Positions 54,027 through 63,097 are shown, numbered from the stretch's first letter. The stretch: 64,000 bases of DNA from Xylanimonas ulmi (GCF_004216535.1 NZ_SGWX01000001.1:3534001-3598000); one strand, 5' to 3'. The notes: a model not told the origin generated them from the sequence alone. Numbers and translations: made by a program.

Positions 54027-55580
54027 GTGCGCCTGCCGTCTGTCACCGCAAAGACCGCCGTCTCGGGCCTCACGGTCCTCGCCCTCGCCGTTCTCGCCGG
54101 CTGCTCCCGCGCGTCCGACGAGGCCGTCTCGCCGTCCCCGTCTCCGACGGGCGCGGCCTCGACCGTGGCGCCCGACATGTCCGGGGCGCCCGAGGGGTTC
54201 GAGCAGTACTACGGCCAGGCCGTCGACTGGTCGGGCTGCGACAACGGGTTCGAGTGCGCCACGATCACGGCGCCGCTGTCGTGGCACGACGCCGACGGCG
54301 GAGCGATCGACCTCGCGCTCAAACGCCACCCGGCCACGGGCACGCGGCAGGGCGCGGTGCTCGTCAACCCCGGTGGGCCCGGCGGCTCGGGCGTCGACTA
54401 CGTCACGTCCGCCTGGCAGGGGCTCGGTGAGCGCCTGCGCGCCGCCTACGACGTCGTCGGCTTCGACCCGCGCGGCGTCGGCCAGTCGACTCCCGTGCGG
54501 TGCTTCGACGACGCGCGCAAGGACCTGTCCCTCAGCAAGGACTTCGACGACGACGACGCCGGACTCGCGGCGATGGCCGCCGAGTTCACCGCGTGGGCCG
54601 ACGCCTGCGGGCAGAACACCGGCGCGCTGCTCGGCAACGTCGACACCCAGTCGGCCGCACGCGACATGGACCTGATCCGGGCCGTCCTCGGCGAGCCGAA
54701 GCTCGACTACCTCGGCTTCTCCTACGGCACGCAGCTCGGCGCGACGTACGCGGGCCTGTTCCCGGACCGGGTCGGCGCCATGGTGCTCGACGGCGCCATC
54801 GACATCACGCTCGACGCCGACCAGACCTCCGCGCAGCAGGCCGTCGGGTTCGAGCAGGCGCTGCGCAACTACGTGGCCGACTGCCAGGGCGGCGCCGACT
54901 GCCCGCTGACCGGCGACGTCGACGCCGGGATGCGCCAGATCCGCGGCATCCTCGACCGCGCGCTCACCGACCCGTACCCGACCCAGACCAACCGCCGCGT
55001 CACCCAGACGCTCGCGTTCTACGGCGTGGCGGTCACGCTGTACGACCAGCAGTCGTGGCCAGCGCTGACCCAGGCGCTGAGCGAGGTGGTCAACCGGGGC
55101 ACGGGGAACACGCTGCTCTACCTCGCCGACTTCTACAACGACCGCAACGACGACGGGACCTTCGAGAACAACTCGGCCGAAGCGTTCCGCGCGGTGGGCT
55201 GCCTCGACTCGCGCGGCGCCACCGACCTGGCGCAGATGCGCGCCGAAGCCGCCGCGATCGACGAGGCCGCGCCCACGGTCGGACGCTTCTTCGCCTACAC
55301 CGGCCTGGTGTGCTCCGACTGGCCGTACCCGGTCGTGGCCCAGGAGTTCGACGTGCACGCGACGGGCGCGCCGCCCATCGTCGTCATCGGCACCACGCAC
55401 GACCCGGCGACGCCGTACGCGTGGGCGCAGGCCCTCGCCCAGACGCTCGACTCGGGTGTGCTGGTGACCTACGAGGGCGAGGGGCACACGGCGTACGGGC
55501 GCTCGAACCAGTGCGTCGTCGACGCCGTCGACGCCTACTTCGTCGACGGGACGACGCCGCAGGACGGCCTGCGCTGCTGA
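54027..55580 (+). CDS. Secreted lipoprotein alpha/beta hydrolase, tripeptidyl aminopeptidase (Tap/SlpE-like)
   Basis: A 517-residue lipoprotein. The lipobox LAVLAGC (Cys near residue 26) is followed by a Ser/Pro linker. The hydrolase domain shows VLVNPGGPGGSG (oxyanion hole), VGFDPRGVGQSTPVRC, the nucleophile elbow LGFSYGTQLGATYA and C-terminal VVIGTTHDPATPYAWA (Asp) with YEGEGHTAYG (His). Paired cysteines (GCDNGFEC, ADCQGGADC, GCLDS with LVCSDW) fit an extracytoplasmic enzyme. Family members release tripeptides from proteins. In other actinobacteria this gene also lies between holB and tRNA-Thr. Confidence 0.9.
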   Translation: MRLPSVTAKTAVSGLTVLALAVLAGCSRASDEAVSPSPSPTGAASTVAPDMSGAPEGFEQYYGQAVDWSGCDNGFECATITAPLSWHDADGGAIDLALKRHPATGTRQGAVLVNPGGPGGSGVDYVTSAWQGLGERLRAAYDVVGFDPRGVGQSTPVRCFDDARKDLSLSKDFDDDDAGLAAMAAEFTAWADACGQNTGALLGNVDTQSAARDMDLIRAVLGEPKLDYLGFSYGTQLGATYAGLFPDRVGAMVLDGAIDITLDADQTSAQQAVGFEQALRNYVADCQGGADCPLTGDVDAGMRQIRGILDRALTDPYPTQTNRRVTQTLAFYGVAVTLYDQQSWPALTQALSEVVNRGTGNTLLYLADFYNDRNDDGTFENNSAEAFRAVGCLDSRGATDLAQMRAEAAAIDEAAPTVGRFFAYTGLVCSDWPYPVVAQEFDVHATGAPPIVVIGTTHDPATPYAWAQALAQTLDSGVLVTYEGEGHTAYGRSNQCVVDAVDAYFVDGTTPQDGLRC

Positions 55581-55653
55581 CGGGTTTGGGCTCGGGCACG
55601 CTCGTCGGGTACTGTAGGCGCGCTCGCCGATCCGCACGGAGATGGCGCAGCAC

Positions 55654-55726
55654 GCCGCCCTAGCTCAGTCGGCAGAGCGATTCACTCGTAATGAATAGGT
55701 CGCGGGTTCGATTCCCGCGGGCGGCT
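55654..55726 (+). tRNA. tRNA-Thr (anticodon CGT)
   Basis: A complete cloverleaf: acceptor GCCGCCC (55654-55660) pairs with GGGCGGC (55719-55725). The D-arm is GCTCAGTCGGCAGAGC. The anticodon stem ATTCA/TGAAT encloses loop CTCGTAA with anticodon CGT at 55687-55689, and the T-arm is GCGGGTTCGATTCCCGC. CCA is not fully encoded (TCA follows). A strong terminator follows at 55742. Confidence 0.96.
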
Positions 55727-55741
55727 CAGACGGAGAAACAA

Positions 55742-55769
55742 CCCCTCACCTGCGCAGACAGGTGGGGGG
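55742..55769 (+). terminator. Terminator of tRNA-Thr
   Basis: An 11-bp stem CCCCTCACCTG / CAGGTGGGGGG (one G-T pair) with loop CGCAGA, followed by CTTCGTCGTT. It lies 15 bp after the tRNA. Confidence 0.75.
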
Positions 55770-55793
55770 GCTTCGTCGTTCCCGGGGCCGGGC

Positions 55794-56042
55794 TCAACCG
55801 CAACGACGGCGCAGCAGCAGCGCGCACCCGGTCGCGCTGGCCGCAAGGGCGAGCAGGGCGAGCCCGCGCTGTCCCGCCGCGGCGGCTTGGCCGGCCAGCG
55901 ACGTCGCGAAGTCCTGGGCGCCCGATTGCCCGAACCGCATCGAGACATACGCGCGGTTGCCCCAGCGCAGGGCGTCGGCCACCGCCAACGCGGCGAACAC
56001 GACCGCGAGCACGGTCAGGGCGGTGGCGGCGCGGCGGACCAT
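55794..56042 (-). CDS. Small membrane protein, two predicted helices
   Basis: An 82-residue hypothetical protein. Helix 1 is ATALTVLAVVFAALAVADAL, helix 2 GLALLALAASATGCALLL, with a loop of about 30 residues (YVSMRFGQSGAQDFATSLAG) and a basic end RRRCG. No family is recognised. The hydropathy pattern and positive ends suggest it is real, but no ribosome site is obvious. Confidence 0.5.
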   Translation of the reverse strand: MVRRAATALTVLAVVFAALAVADALRWGNRAYVSMRFGQSGAQDFATSLAGQAAAAGQRGLALLALAASATGCALLLRRRCG

Positions 56043-56368
56043 GTGCCGCAGGCTAGTAGGGGCCGCGCCGCCGCGCCATGGAGCGGCCGCTGACGTCGCG
56101 GCGACCGCGCGACGGGCGTACCGTCACGGCGACCGGTGACGCGCCGGCCGCGCGCGGGGGTGACAGGGGTGGGCCTACTCGTGGCCGTCTCGCCCGGGTC
56201 GTCGGGAGGTCGGCGTGTGCGAGCATCCGACGTCGGGGTGTCCGCCGGTGTCGCGGCAGGGGTTGATGGCCCAGACGTCACCAGCCGGACCCCGCACCGT
56301 GCGCGCTACGCCGACTGGAGTCACGGTCGCGCGCCGACCGGTCCGCCCCGCCCCCACTTCCCCCGACG
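56043..56368. other. 326-bp gap between divergent small genes
   Basis: No persuasive reading frame. A 6-bp-arm palindrome CGTCAC-N8-GTGACG lies at 56122-56141; its purpose is unclear. Otherwise nothing is recognised. Confidence 0.5.
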
Positions 56369-57211
56369 ATGGTTCGTGTGACCGTCCGACTCCGACTCCG
56401 ACTCCGCCGCCGCACCGCCGCGCTGACGCTAGCGGCCGCGATGACCGCGACCCTCTCCGCCTGCGTCCTGGACCCAGGCGCCGCCGCCGAGACCTCCGTG
56501 ACAGAGACCGCCGACGCCGAGCGCGAGGCGATCTGCGACACCGGGACTGTCGTCGCGTGGGACGACATCGAGGCCGTGCGCGCGACCATCCCGGATGGCT
56601 GCGACGTCTGGTTGCTCGCCCCGGAGCCGGAGCCGGAGCCCGCGGGCGAGAGGCACCAGCGCCTGTTCGAGTGGTCCCTGGCGGGCAACGACCTGGACGA
56701 CTTCCCGGAGATCGAGATGGTCTACCCCGACGGTGTGATCGTGGACACGACGCGGGACTTCTCCGCCGAGGTGGGCGAGAGCGTCTCCTTCCACTACATC
56801 GAAGCCGTGCGAGCGACCGGAGCCTCCGTGTACGTCTCGCCACGTGGTGATGGAGGCGGCCTTGTGGTCGACCCGGACGGGCCACTGCCCGACCAAGTCC
56901 GCGCTGACATCGAGGCGGTTCCCCAGCGGGCGGTCGGGACCGACGAGGTGAACGTGGCGTCCAGCCAACTGACCGCGCTGGTCGAGGCCATGCGCGACTG
57001 CGGAGTGCGTGCGTTCCGCGTCGCCTACTTCAACCTCCAACCGCACTTTGGAGCGGGGTCGTGGTCGGTGGGTCGTCTTGGGTGGGAGCCAGCGGAGCCT
57101 TCGAATGTGCCGCTGTTCGACACCACGTCGCCAACCCGTGAGGGCGCCCTGGCGCGCGCAGCGGCCGAGTTCGCTGAGATCGGCTGGGGCAGGTACGAGG
57201 TCATCGGGTAA
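56369..57211 (+). CDS. Hypothetical lipoprotein
   Basis: A 280-residue protein. An Arg-rich start is followed by AALTLAAAMTATLSAC, a lipoprotein signal with lipobox LSAC near residue 32. The mature part is acidic, with an EPEPEP stretch and aromatic motifs (LFEWSLAGNDLDDFPEIEMVYPDG, VAYFNLQPHFGAGSW). No known domain is recognised. It is convergent with the MFS gene across 148 bp. Confidence 0.65.
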   Translation: MVRVTVRLRLRLRRRTAALTLAAAMTATLSACVLDPGAAAETSVTETADAEREAICDTGTVVAWDDIEAVRATIPDGCDVWLLAPEPEPEPAGERHQRLFEWSLAGNDLDDFPEIEMVYPDGVIVDTTRDFSAEVGESVSFHYIEAVRATGASVYVSPRGDGGGLVVDPDGPLPDQVRADIEAVPQRAVGTDEVNVASSQLTALVEAMRDCGVRAFRVAYFNLQPHFGAGSWSVGRLGWEPAEPSNVPLFDTTSPTREGALARAAAEFAEIGWGRYEVIG

Positions 57212-57358
57212 CCGCACCGGCCTCAGCGCCCGCGCACCTCGCGCGGTTTCGACGCGAGCGGCGCCGTCCATGACGTGCACCAGTTTCACGGCGTGGAACA
57301 CCGCGCGCAGCATCGGCAGGTTCCGATCGCCGCGACGGGGATCACGCCGACATCCATC

Positions 57359-58807
57359 TCACCTGTGCTCGGCGGCGAGGTGTTCGCCGTTGCGGGCGGC
57401 GGTGTTCTTGGCCCATCGGCTGGTGGAGACCAGTGCGAGGGCAAGCGCGGCGAGGCCGGCCACGGGCAGGACGGCCCAGGCGGTGTGGCTGGATTCGATG
57501 AAGCCTGCTCCGGTGGTGGCGACGAGGGATCCGGTGACGGCGACGCCGATGGCGGAGCCGAACTGCCGGGCGCTGGCGGCGATGGCGCCGGCGACGCCGG
57601 TCTGGTCGGCGGGCAGGCCGGAGATGGCGGTGTGACTGACGGGCGGGCCGATGAGGCCCACACCGAACCCGAAGGCGGCGTAGGCGGCCAGCACGGAGAC
57701 GATGGTGGTGTCCACAGTCAGGAAGACGAGCCCGAAGGATCCGAGGGTGATCAGGCCGCCACCGAGGGCGAGGGCGAGCCGGTCCTGATGAGTGGCGACG
57801 AGTCGGCCGGAGACGTTGGCGGCGATGGCTTGGGCGGCGGCGAGCGGGATGATCGTGAGTCCGGCCTGCATGGGCGTGAAGTGCCGGGCGTCTTGGAGGT
57901 AGAGGGTGCTGAGGAACAGCAGGCCGGCGAGGCTCGCGGTCATCAGGAGGGAGATGGCGTTCGCGCCGGAGAAGGGCGGGCTGCGGAAGAAGCGCAGCTC
58001 GATCAGCGGCTCGCGGCGGCGCGGCTCGACCAGAAGGATCGCGGCCAGCGCGAGGGCGGTGAGGACGACCAGGGCGATGATCCAGCCGTCGCCCCAGCCG
58101 CGGCGGGGTCCCTCGATCGTCGCGGCGATGACGGAGGCGAACAGCACGACGATGAGGACCTGTCCGGGCAGGTCGAAGCGGCGGGCGCGGGCGGCCTTGG
58201 ACTCGGGGACGAAGACGCCGGTGAGGATCAGGGCGAGGGCGGCGATGGGGACGCTGATCCAGAACACGGAGCGCCAGCCGATGCCGTCGACAAGCAGGCC
58301 GCCCAGGACCGGGCCGACGGCGATGGTGATGCCGATGACGGACCCCCACACGCCGATGGCCTTGGCTCGTTCGGCGCGGTCGGTGAACACCCCCGCGATG
58401 ATGGACATGGCGACCGGGTTGAGCATCGAGCCGCCGACGGCCTGGATGGCGACGAAGCCGATCAGCCATCCCACGCTGGGCGCGAGGCCGCACAGCAGGG
58501 AGCCGGCGGCGAACAGCACCAGGCCGGTCTGGAAGATGCGCTTGCGGCCGACGCGGTCGGCCATCGACCCGGAGAGCATCAGAAGGCAGGCCATGACCAG
58601 CGAGTAGGTGGAGGCGACCCATTGCAGGCTGGTGACCTCGGCGTGCAGCTCCCGCCCGATGGAGGGGAGGGCGACGTTGACGATGCTGAGGTTGATGCCC
58701 GTGACCCCAACGCTCAGGCAGCAGATCGCCAGCACCAGCCAGCGGCGGAGGGGCTGGCCGGTCGTGCCGATTGGAGGGGCGGGCGTGAGTGCGGTTGCGT
58801 GGCTCAT
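57359..58807 (-). CDS. MFS multidrug efflux transporter (EmrB/QacA, DHA2 type)
   Basis: A 482-residue transporter with about 14 hydrophobic segments. Motif A-like GSMADRVGRKRIFQTGL lies after helix 2 and motif C-like VIGITIAVGPVLGGLLVDGIGWRSVFWI after helix 4-5. Early residues NLSIVNVALPSIGREL are typical of the DHA2 family. It would export drugs or toxic compounds with proton exchange. ATG 58807 is chosen; the divergent TetR regulator starts 97 bp away. Codon style is somewhat unlike neighbours (many GCG and GTG runs), hinting at transfer. Confidence 0.9.
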   Translation of the reverse strand: MSHATALTPAPPIGTTGQPLRRWLVLAICCLSVGVTGINLSIVNVALPSIGRELHAEVTSLQWVASTYSLVMACLLMLSGSMADRVGRKRIFQTGLVLFAAGSLLCGLAPSVGWLIGFVAIQAVGGSMLNPVAMSIIAGVFTDRAERAKAIGVWGSVIGITIAVGPVLGGLLVDGIGWRSVFWISVPIAALALILTGVFVPESKAARARRFDLPGQVLIVVLFASVIAATIEGPRRGWGDGWIIALVVLTALALAAILLVEPRRREPLIELRFFRSPPFSGANAISLLMTASLAGLLFLSTLYLQDARHFTPMQAGLTIIPLAAAQAIAANVSGRLVATHQDRLALALGGGLITLGSFGLVFLTVDTTIVSVLAAYAAFGFGVGLIGPPVSHTAISGLPADQTGVAGAIAASARQFGSAIGVAVTGSLVATTGAGFIESSHTAWAVLPVAGLAALALALVSTSRWAKNTAARNGEHLAAEHR

Positions 58808-58835
58808 GGCATTCCTCGGACCAGGTGGGTAGAGT

Positions 58836-58852
58836 CTCCGAAAGAAACGGAG
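58836..58852. promoter_or_regulatory. Possible TetR operator
   Basis: Inverted 5-mers CTCCG (58836-58840) and CGGAG (58848-58852) with 7 nt between lie in the divergent gap between the MFS and TetR genes. CATAAT (58863-58868) downstream is a -10 candidate for tetR. Short arms, so only suggestive. Confidence 0.35.
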
Positions 58853-58903
58853 TGGGTGTTCACATAATACGGACAGCCTGCCCACTTAGCAAAGGACGCG
58901 CTC

Positions 58904-59461
58904 ATGCCTGACCATCCGGCCGCCAAGCGAGCCGATGCCGCCCGCAACCGGGAACGGATTCTCGACGCCGCCCGTGAGGCGTTCGCCGAGGCTGATGCAG
59001 AGGTCTCGATGGTCGAGGTGGCACGCCGCGCCGGGGTGGGGTCCGCCACGCTGTACCGCAACTTCGCGACCCGCCGCGAACTGCTGGAGGCGCTGCTGGC
59101 CGGGGAGGTCGACGAGGTCTGCGCGGCCGCCGAGACCGCAGAGGGTGACAGCCCCGCCGGCCGGCTGGAGGACTGGCTGCGACGGTTCTTCCGGTATGTG
59201 ACCGAGAAGCGGCCGGTGGTCATCGCCCTGGTGGAGGACACCGATCGGACCAATCCGATCTTCGACACCCGCGGCCGGATGCTCACTGCCGGCCAGCCCC
59301 TGCTCTCGGGTGCGCAGGCCGCCGGCCAGATCGCCGCCGGGATCGAGCTCGGGCAGGTCCTCGACCTGGTGGTCGCTATCGCGAAGATCCCCGGCACGAC
59401 CGAGTACCGTCAGCCGATCCTCGACGCGGCACTCGCCGGGCTGCGTCGGTCAGCCGGCTGA
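58904..59461 (+). CDS. TetR/AcrR family transcriptional repressor
   Basis: A 185-residue regulator. The N-terminal HTH runs RERILDAAREAFAEADAEVSMVEVARRAGVGSATLYRNFATRRELLEALL, a canonical TetR signature. The ligand-binding half includes RFFRYVTEKRPVVIALVEDTDRTNP. ATG 58904 has AAAGGA 7 nt upstream. It is divergent from the MFS exporter, which it most likely represses. Confidence 0.9.
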   Translation: MPDHPAAKRADAARNRERILDAAREAFAEADAEVSMVEVARRAGVGSATLYRNFATRRELLEALLAGEVDEVCAAAETAEGDSPAGRLEDWLRRFFRYVTEKRPVVIALVEDTDRTNPIFDTRGRMLTAGQPLLSGAQAAGQIAAGIELGQVLDLVVAIAKIPGTTEYRQPILDAALAGLRRSAG

Positions 59462-59469
59462 CGGGTGGC

Positions 59470-59660
59470 GTGGGTCTCGGCGCGAGCCGGGCCCTCACGC
59501 TCGACTACCGGGCCGCCACCGAGAGCGAGGCCGAGGAGCGGTTCTTGGAGTTCGCCGAGGGCGCCTCAGCCAACCTCCGCTGGCCAGCGACAACAACCGC
59601 GGATACGCCCGTGATTTGGAGAGATTCGTCAGAGCCGACATCGCGGGGCGCTCACCCGTG
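59470..59660 (+). pseudogene. Possible mobile-element relics
   Basis: Between tetR and the DeoR gene (319 bp without intact genes) two short peptides look like enzyme fragments. Frame at 59470: ALTLDYRAATESEAEERFLEFAEG resembles the IS256-type transposase segment with Y-x-A-x-T-E-x-x-A. A different frame around 59580-59640: LASDNNRGYARDLERFV resembles the N-terminal SAM-like part of tyrosine recombinases. Neither is complete. Both identifications are tentative. Confidence 0.35.
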
Positions 59661-59780
59661 TCGGAGTGGTTGAGAGCGGACAGGTCGGCAGACGGGCACG
59701 GATCGAGTGGCGGGGATCGGCGGCGAGAGGCCCGCGGGCTCGACCCGGGGCGGCGTGCGGGTGCGCGCCGCCAACCCGGG

Positions 59781-60569
59781 TCAGGCCACGACGACGGTGT
59801 GCCCGGCCGCGCGGAAGGCGTCGACGGCCTGCCGCTCCGGCTCGGTCACGGGCGACTCGACGATCAGACCGAGCGTCTGCGGAGTGGGCGCCCAGAAGCG
59901 GTGGCGCCGCGGGGCGGTGAGCTTCGAGCGGTCGAGCAGGACCCACACCTGGTCGGAGACCTCGATGGCGCGGCTCTTGAGCCCGGCCAGCTCGGCGTCC
60001 GGGCAGTTGATCCCGCGTGCGACGTCGAACATGTCGGCGCCGACGAACGCGATGTCCGGCGACAGGGAGTCCAGGAGCAGGTGGGTCCACGCGCCGACGA
60101 ACCGCCCGCCTCGCTGGTGCAGGCGCCCGCCGATGACCAGGACGTCGGCCGCGCCGTCGGCGGCGTTCTCGAGGCTCGGCAGGCCGAAGGTCGCCAGGGT
60201 GAGCCCCGCGCGGGCCGCCAGCACCTGGGCGACCGCGGCGACGGACGTCCCGGCGTCGAGCAGGACGACGCTGCCCGGCGCCACCAGCTCTCCCGCGCGG
60301 ACCGCGATCCGTCGTTTGGCCTCGGCGTTGGTGCGCTCCTTCTGCCGCCAGGAGGGGTCGCCGCCCTTCGCGACGGCGCCGCCGAGCACGCGCAGCACCT
60401 GCCCGTCCCTCTCGAGCCCGGCCAGGTCGCGGCGCACCGTCGACTCGCTGATGCCGAGCCGCTCGGCGAGCGCCGGGATCTCGACGGGGTCGGTCGGCGA
60501 CAGGTGCGCCAGGAGCGTCCGGCGGCGTGCGCGGGTCGCCGCGCGGGGTGTGCGATCGGGCGCTGTCAT
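59781..60569 (-). CDS. DeoR/GlpR family transcriptional regulator
   Basis: A 262-residue sugar-responsive repressor. The HTH LAERLGISESTVRRDLAGLERDG lies near residues 36-58. The DeoR sensor domain has LLDAGTSVAAVAQVLA, LATFGLPSLENA, VIGGRLHQRGGRFVG and DIAFVGADMFDVARGINCPD. A phosphorylated sugar acid is the expected effector. ATG 60569 is used. It is divergent from the kinase-pdxA2-MFS operon, with a TGCGCA-N3-TGCGCA site in the gap. Confidence 0.9.
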   Translation of the reverse strand: MTAPDRTPRAATRARRRTLLAHLSPTDPVEIPALAERLGISESTVRRDLAGLERDGQVLRVLGGAVAKGGDPSWRQKERTNAEAKRRIAVRAGELVAPGSVVLLDAGTSVAAVAQVLAARAGLTLATFGLPSLENAADGAADVLVIGGRLHQRGGRFVGAWTHLLLDSLSPDIAFVGADMFDVARGINCPDAELAGLKSRAIEVSDQVWVLLDRSKLTAPRRHRFWAPTPQTLGLIVESPVTEPERQAVDAFRAAGHTVVVA

Positions 60570-60671
60570 CGTCGGTCCTCCCGTCCGTGTTGTGGCGGTC
60601 TTGCGGTCGCGCTCACCTTGCCATGAACTCGCTCCGCCTCCGCGGAGGTCCGCGAGCAAGCGTCGGATAGA

Positions 60672-60712
60672 TGCGCAACATGCGCAAGTTCAAGCCTGGA
60701 GTTGACTAGAAT
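60672..60712. promoter_or_regulatory. DeoR operator candidate and promoter of the threonate operon
   Basis: TGCGCA occurs twice (60672-60677, 60681-60686) separated by ACA, a site both direct and inverted. TAGAAT (60707-60712) just downstream is a strong -10 for dtnK. The start would then be near 60719, with GAAGGAG before the ATG at 60771. Binding by the divergent DeoR protein is inferred. Confidence 0.45.
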
Positions 60713-60770
60713 CGGCAACTAATGCGAGGGTTCTTCCGCGTCACCGCCCCCGTTGTCGAAGGAGACAGAC

Positions 60771-62054
60771 ATGGCCGACGTCCTTGTGATCGGCGACGAC
60801 CTGACTGGGTCGAACGCCACCGGAGCCCTCTACGCCAAGGTCGGCATGAGCGCCGTGACCGTGACCTCGCTCGCCGCCGCCGAGCAGATCCACGACGACG
60901 TCGACGTCCTCGTGTTCAACTCCGAGACACGGCACGAGGACGGCGACGTCGCCGCCGGGCGCGTGCGCGAGGTCGTCGAGCGCGCCGCAGACTGGGGCGC
61001 CCAGGTCGTCAAGCGCGTCGACACCACGTTGCGCGGCAACCTCGGCGCCGAGACCGCCGCGGCGCTCGCCGGACTCCGCGCGAGCACGTCGGGGCGCTGC
61101 GCGGCGCTGGTGGTGCCCGCCTTCCCCGCCTCCGAGCGTGTGACCGTCGGCGGCCACCAGCTCGTGGCAGGTGTGCCCGTGCACCGCTCGTGGGCCGCCA
61201 AAGACCCCTTCACGCCCGTCCCGCACTCGCGCGTGGCGAGCCGGCTCGCCCACGCGTGCGACCTCACGGTCGCGGAGGTGGGGCTCGACGACGTCAGCGG
61301 CGGCCTCGACCTCCGGCTCGCCGAGGCCGCCGGCGCCGCGGACGCCGTCGTCGTCGACGCGATGACCGACGACGACCTGGCCGCCATCGCGGAGGCGGCC
61401 GACCGCGTCAGCGCGAGCACCGGGCAGCGGTGGCTCGTCGTCGACAGCGGACCCTTCGGCGTCGCGCTCGCCTCGCGCCGCGGCGTGCGCCGCCCCCAGC
61501 CCCACGTCCCCGAGCCGCTCGTGCTCGTCGTCGCCGGCAGCCTCACCGAGCGGACCGGCGTGCAGCTCGGCCACATGGTGGGCGCGCTCGGCGCACGGCT
61601 CATCGCCATCTCGCCCGGCGACGACCCCGACGCCGTCGTCGACCGGCTCGTCGAGCTGCGCGCGCAGGGCGGCCGGGTGATCGGCGTGCGCACCTGCGGT
61701 CCCAAGACCACCCCGTCGTCGGGCGAGATGCGCAGCACGCTCGACCTGATCACCGAGGTCTCGCGCCGGGCCGTGGCGAGGCTGCGGCCCGCCGGGGTCT
61801 ACGCCACGGGCGGCGACGTCGCGATGACCGTCCTGGAGTCGCTCGGCGGCCGCGGCTTCCGTATCACCCATGAGGTGCTGCCCCTGGCCGTGATGGGCGC
61901 GATCAGCGGGGGGCCCCACTCGGGCACCGGCTTCGCGACCAAGGGCGGGCTCGTGGGCGACGACGACTCGGCGACTCTCTGCGTCGCCGCCCTCCAGCAA
62001 GCAGCACGGCAAGCGTCGAGCGTCCCGCTCGTCGACGTCTTCGAGAAGGAGTGA
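60771..62054 (+). CDS. dtnK: Four-carbon acid sugar kinase, probably D-threonate kinase
   Basis: A 427-residue DUF1537 (four-carbon acid sugar kinase) protein. The N-terminal substrate domain shows VIGDDLTGSNATGALYAK (DD-TG motif), KRVDTTLRGNLGAE and VVPAFPASERVTVGGHQLVAG. The C-terminal nucleotide domain shows VVAGSLTERTGVQL, YATGGDVAMTVLESL and GAISGGPHSGTGFATKGGLVGDDD. Pairing with pdxA2, rather than with the OtnI/OtnC isomerase and decarboxylase, points to D-threonate, since DtnK plus PdxA2 suffice to make dihydroxyacetone phosphate. ATG 60771 follows GAAGGAG. Confidence 0.85.
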   Translation: MADVLVIGDDLTGSNATGALYAKVGMSAVTVTSLAAAEQIHDDVDVLVFNSETRHEDGDVAAGRVREVVERAADWGAQVVKRVDTTLRGNLGAETAAALAGLRASTSGRCAALVVPAFPASERVTVGGHQLVAGVPVHRSWAAKDPFTPVPHSRVASRLAHACDLTVAEVGLDDVSGGLDLRLAEAAGAADAVVVDAMTDDDLAAIAEAADRVSASTGQRWLVVDSGPFGVALASRRGVRRPQPHVPEPLVLVVAGSLTERTGVQLGHMVGALGARLIAISPGDDPDAVVDRLVELRAQGGRVIGVRTCGPKTTPSSGEMRSTLDLITEVSRRAVARLRPAGVYATGGDVAMTVLESLGGRGFRITHEVLPLAVMGAISGGPHSGTGFATKGGLVGDDDSATLCVAALQQAARQASSVPLVDVFEKE

Positions 62055-62059
62055 CGACC

Positions 62060-63097
62060 ATGACCACCTCCACCCCCGTCCTCGGTATCACCGTCGGGGA
62101 CCCCGCCGGCATCGGCCCCGAGATCTGCCTCGCCACCGTGACGCGGCCGGAGCTGCGCGCGGCCGCGCGCAGCGTGCTGTACGCCGACCCCTCGGTCCTG
62201 CGCCGCGCCGCCGACGTCCTCGGCCTCGACGTCGAGATCCGCGCCGTCGCGGATCCGGCGGACGCGTCGAGCGACCCGCGTGTCGTCGATGTCGTCGACA
62301 TCGGCGTCGTCGCCGACGCCGCGGACGTCGAGCTCGGCAAGGTGCAGGAGCTCGCGGGCCGGGCGGCGGTCACCGCCATCGAGCGCGCCGTGGAGGACGC
62401 CGTCGCCGGACGCACCGCGGGCATCGTCACCGGGCCGATCAACAAGGAGGCGATCTGGGCCACCGGGTCGACGTTCCTGGGCCACACCGAGATGCTGCAG
62501 GACCTCACGGGCGCCGCCGCGACCGACACCATGTTCGTCGTCGACGACCTGTGCGTCTTCTTCGCGACGCGCCACATGTCGCTGCTGCGGGCGGTCCAGT
62601 CGATCAAGGCCGACCTCATCGAGGGCTCACTCCTGAGGGCGCTGGAGGCGCTACGGGTCTTCGGCTACGACGAGCCACGCCTCGCCGTCGCCGCGCTCAA
62701 CCCCCACGGCGGAGAGAACGGGCACTTCGGGCGTGAGGAGATCGAGGAGATCACCCCCGCGATCGAGCGCGTCAACGCCGCCACCGACGCGCGCGTCGCC
62801 GGCCCCATCCCGGCGGACTCGGTCTTCCACCTCGGCACCAAGGGCGTCTTCGACGCGATCCTCTCGCTCTACCACGACCAGGGGCACATCGCGACGAAGA
62901 CCTACGACTTCGACGGCACGGTCTCGGTCACCGTCGGGCTGCCCATCCTGCGCACCTCGGTCGACCACGGCACCGCGTTCGACATCGCCGGGACCGGCAA
63001 GGCCAACCCCGCGACCATGGTCTCCGCGTTCAAGGCGGCCGTGAGATTCAGCTCGGCCAACGCCCGCATCGCCCAGACCTACGCCGCGCGTCCCTGA
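62060..63097 (+). CDS. pdxA2: 4-phospho-D-threonate dehydrogenase (PdxA2)
   Basis: A 345-residue PdxA-family NAD-dependent dehydrogenase. Motifs: GITVGDPAGIGPEICL, IVTGPINKEAIWATGSTFLGHTEML, FFATRHMSLLRAVQSI, ALNPHGGENGHFGREE, GPIPADSVF, SLYHDQGHIATKTYDFDGTVSVTVGLPILRTSVDHGTAFDIAG. Metal-ligand histidines are in GHTEM, DQGHI and DHGTA. Context with the kinase marks it as PdxA2, oxidatively decarboxylating phosphothreonate, rather than vitamin B6 synthesis. ATG 62060 has AAGGAG 9-10 nt upstream; it starts 5 bp after the kinase stop. Confidence 0.9.
   Translation: MTTSTPVLGITVGDPAGIGPEICLATVTRPELRAAARSVLYADPSVLRRAADVLGLDVEIRAVADPADASSDPRVVDVVDIGVVADAADVELGKVQELAGRAAVTAIERAVEDAVAGRTAGIVTGPINKEAIWATGSTFLGHTEMLQDLTGAAATDTMFVVDDLCVFFATRHMSLLRAVQSIKADLIEGSLLRALEALRVFGYDEPRLAVAALNPHGGENGHFGREEIEEITPAIERVNAATDARVAGPIPADSVFHLGTKGVFDAILSLYHDQGHIATKTYDFDGTVSVTVGLPILRTSVDHGTAFDIAGTGKANPATMVSAFKAAVRFSSANARIAQTYAARP

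Noticed and set aside
52320-55637. 1105-codon minus-strand frame
   Set aside because: Antisense of tmk, holB and the hydrolase gene; composition is a shadow.
55654-55726. tRNA-Thr as an integration site
   Set aside because: No integrase, no repeat of the tRNA 3' end was seen downstream in the window; the possible recombinase scrap is 4 kb away.
57275-58867. 530-codon plus-strand acidic Gly-rich frame
   Set aside because: Antisense of the MFS transporter, which shows real motifs.
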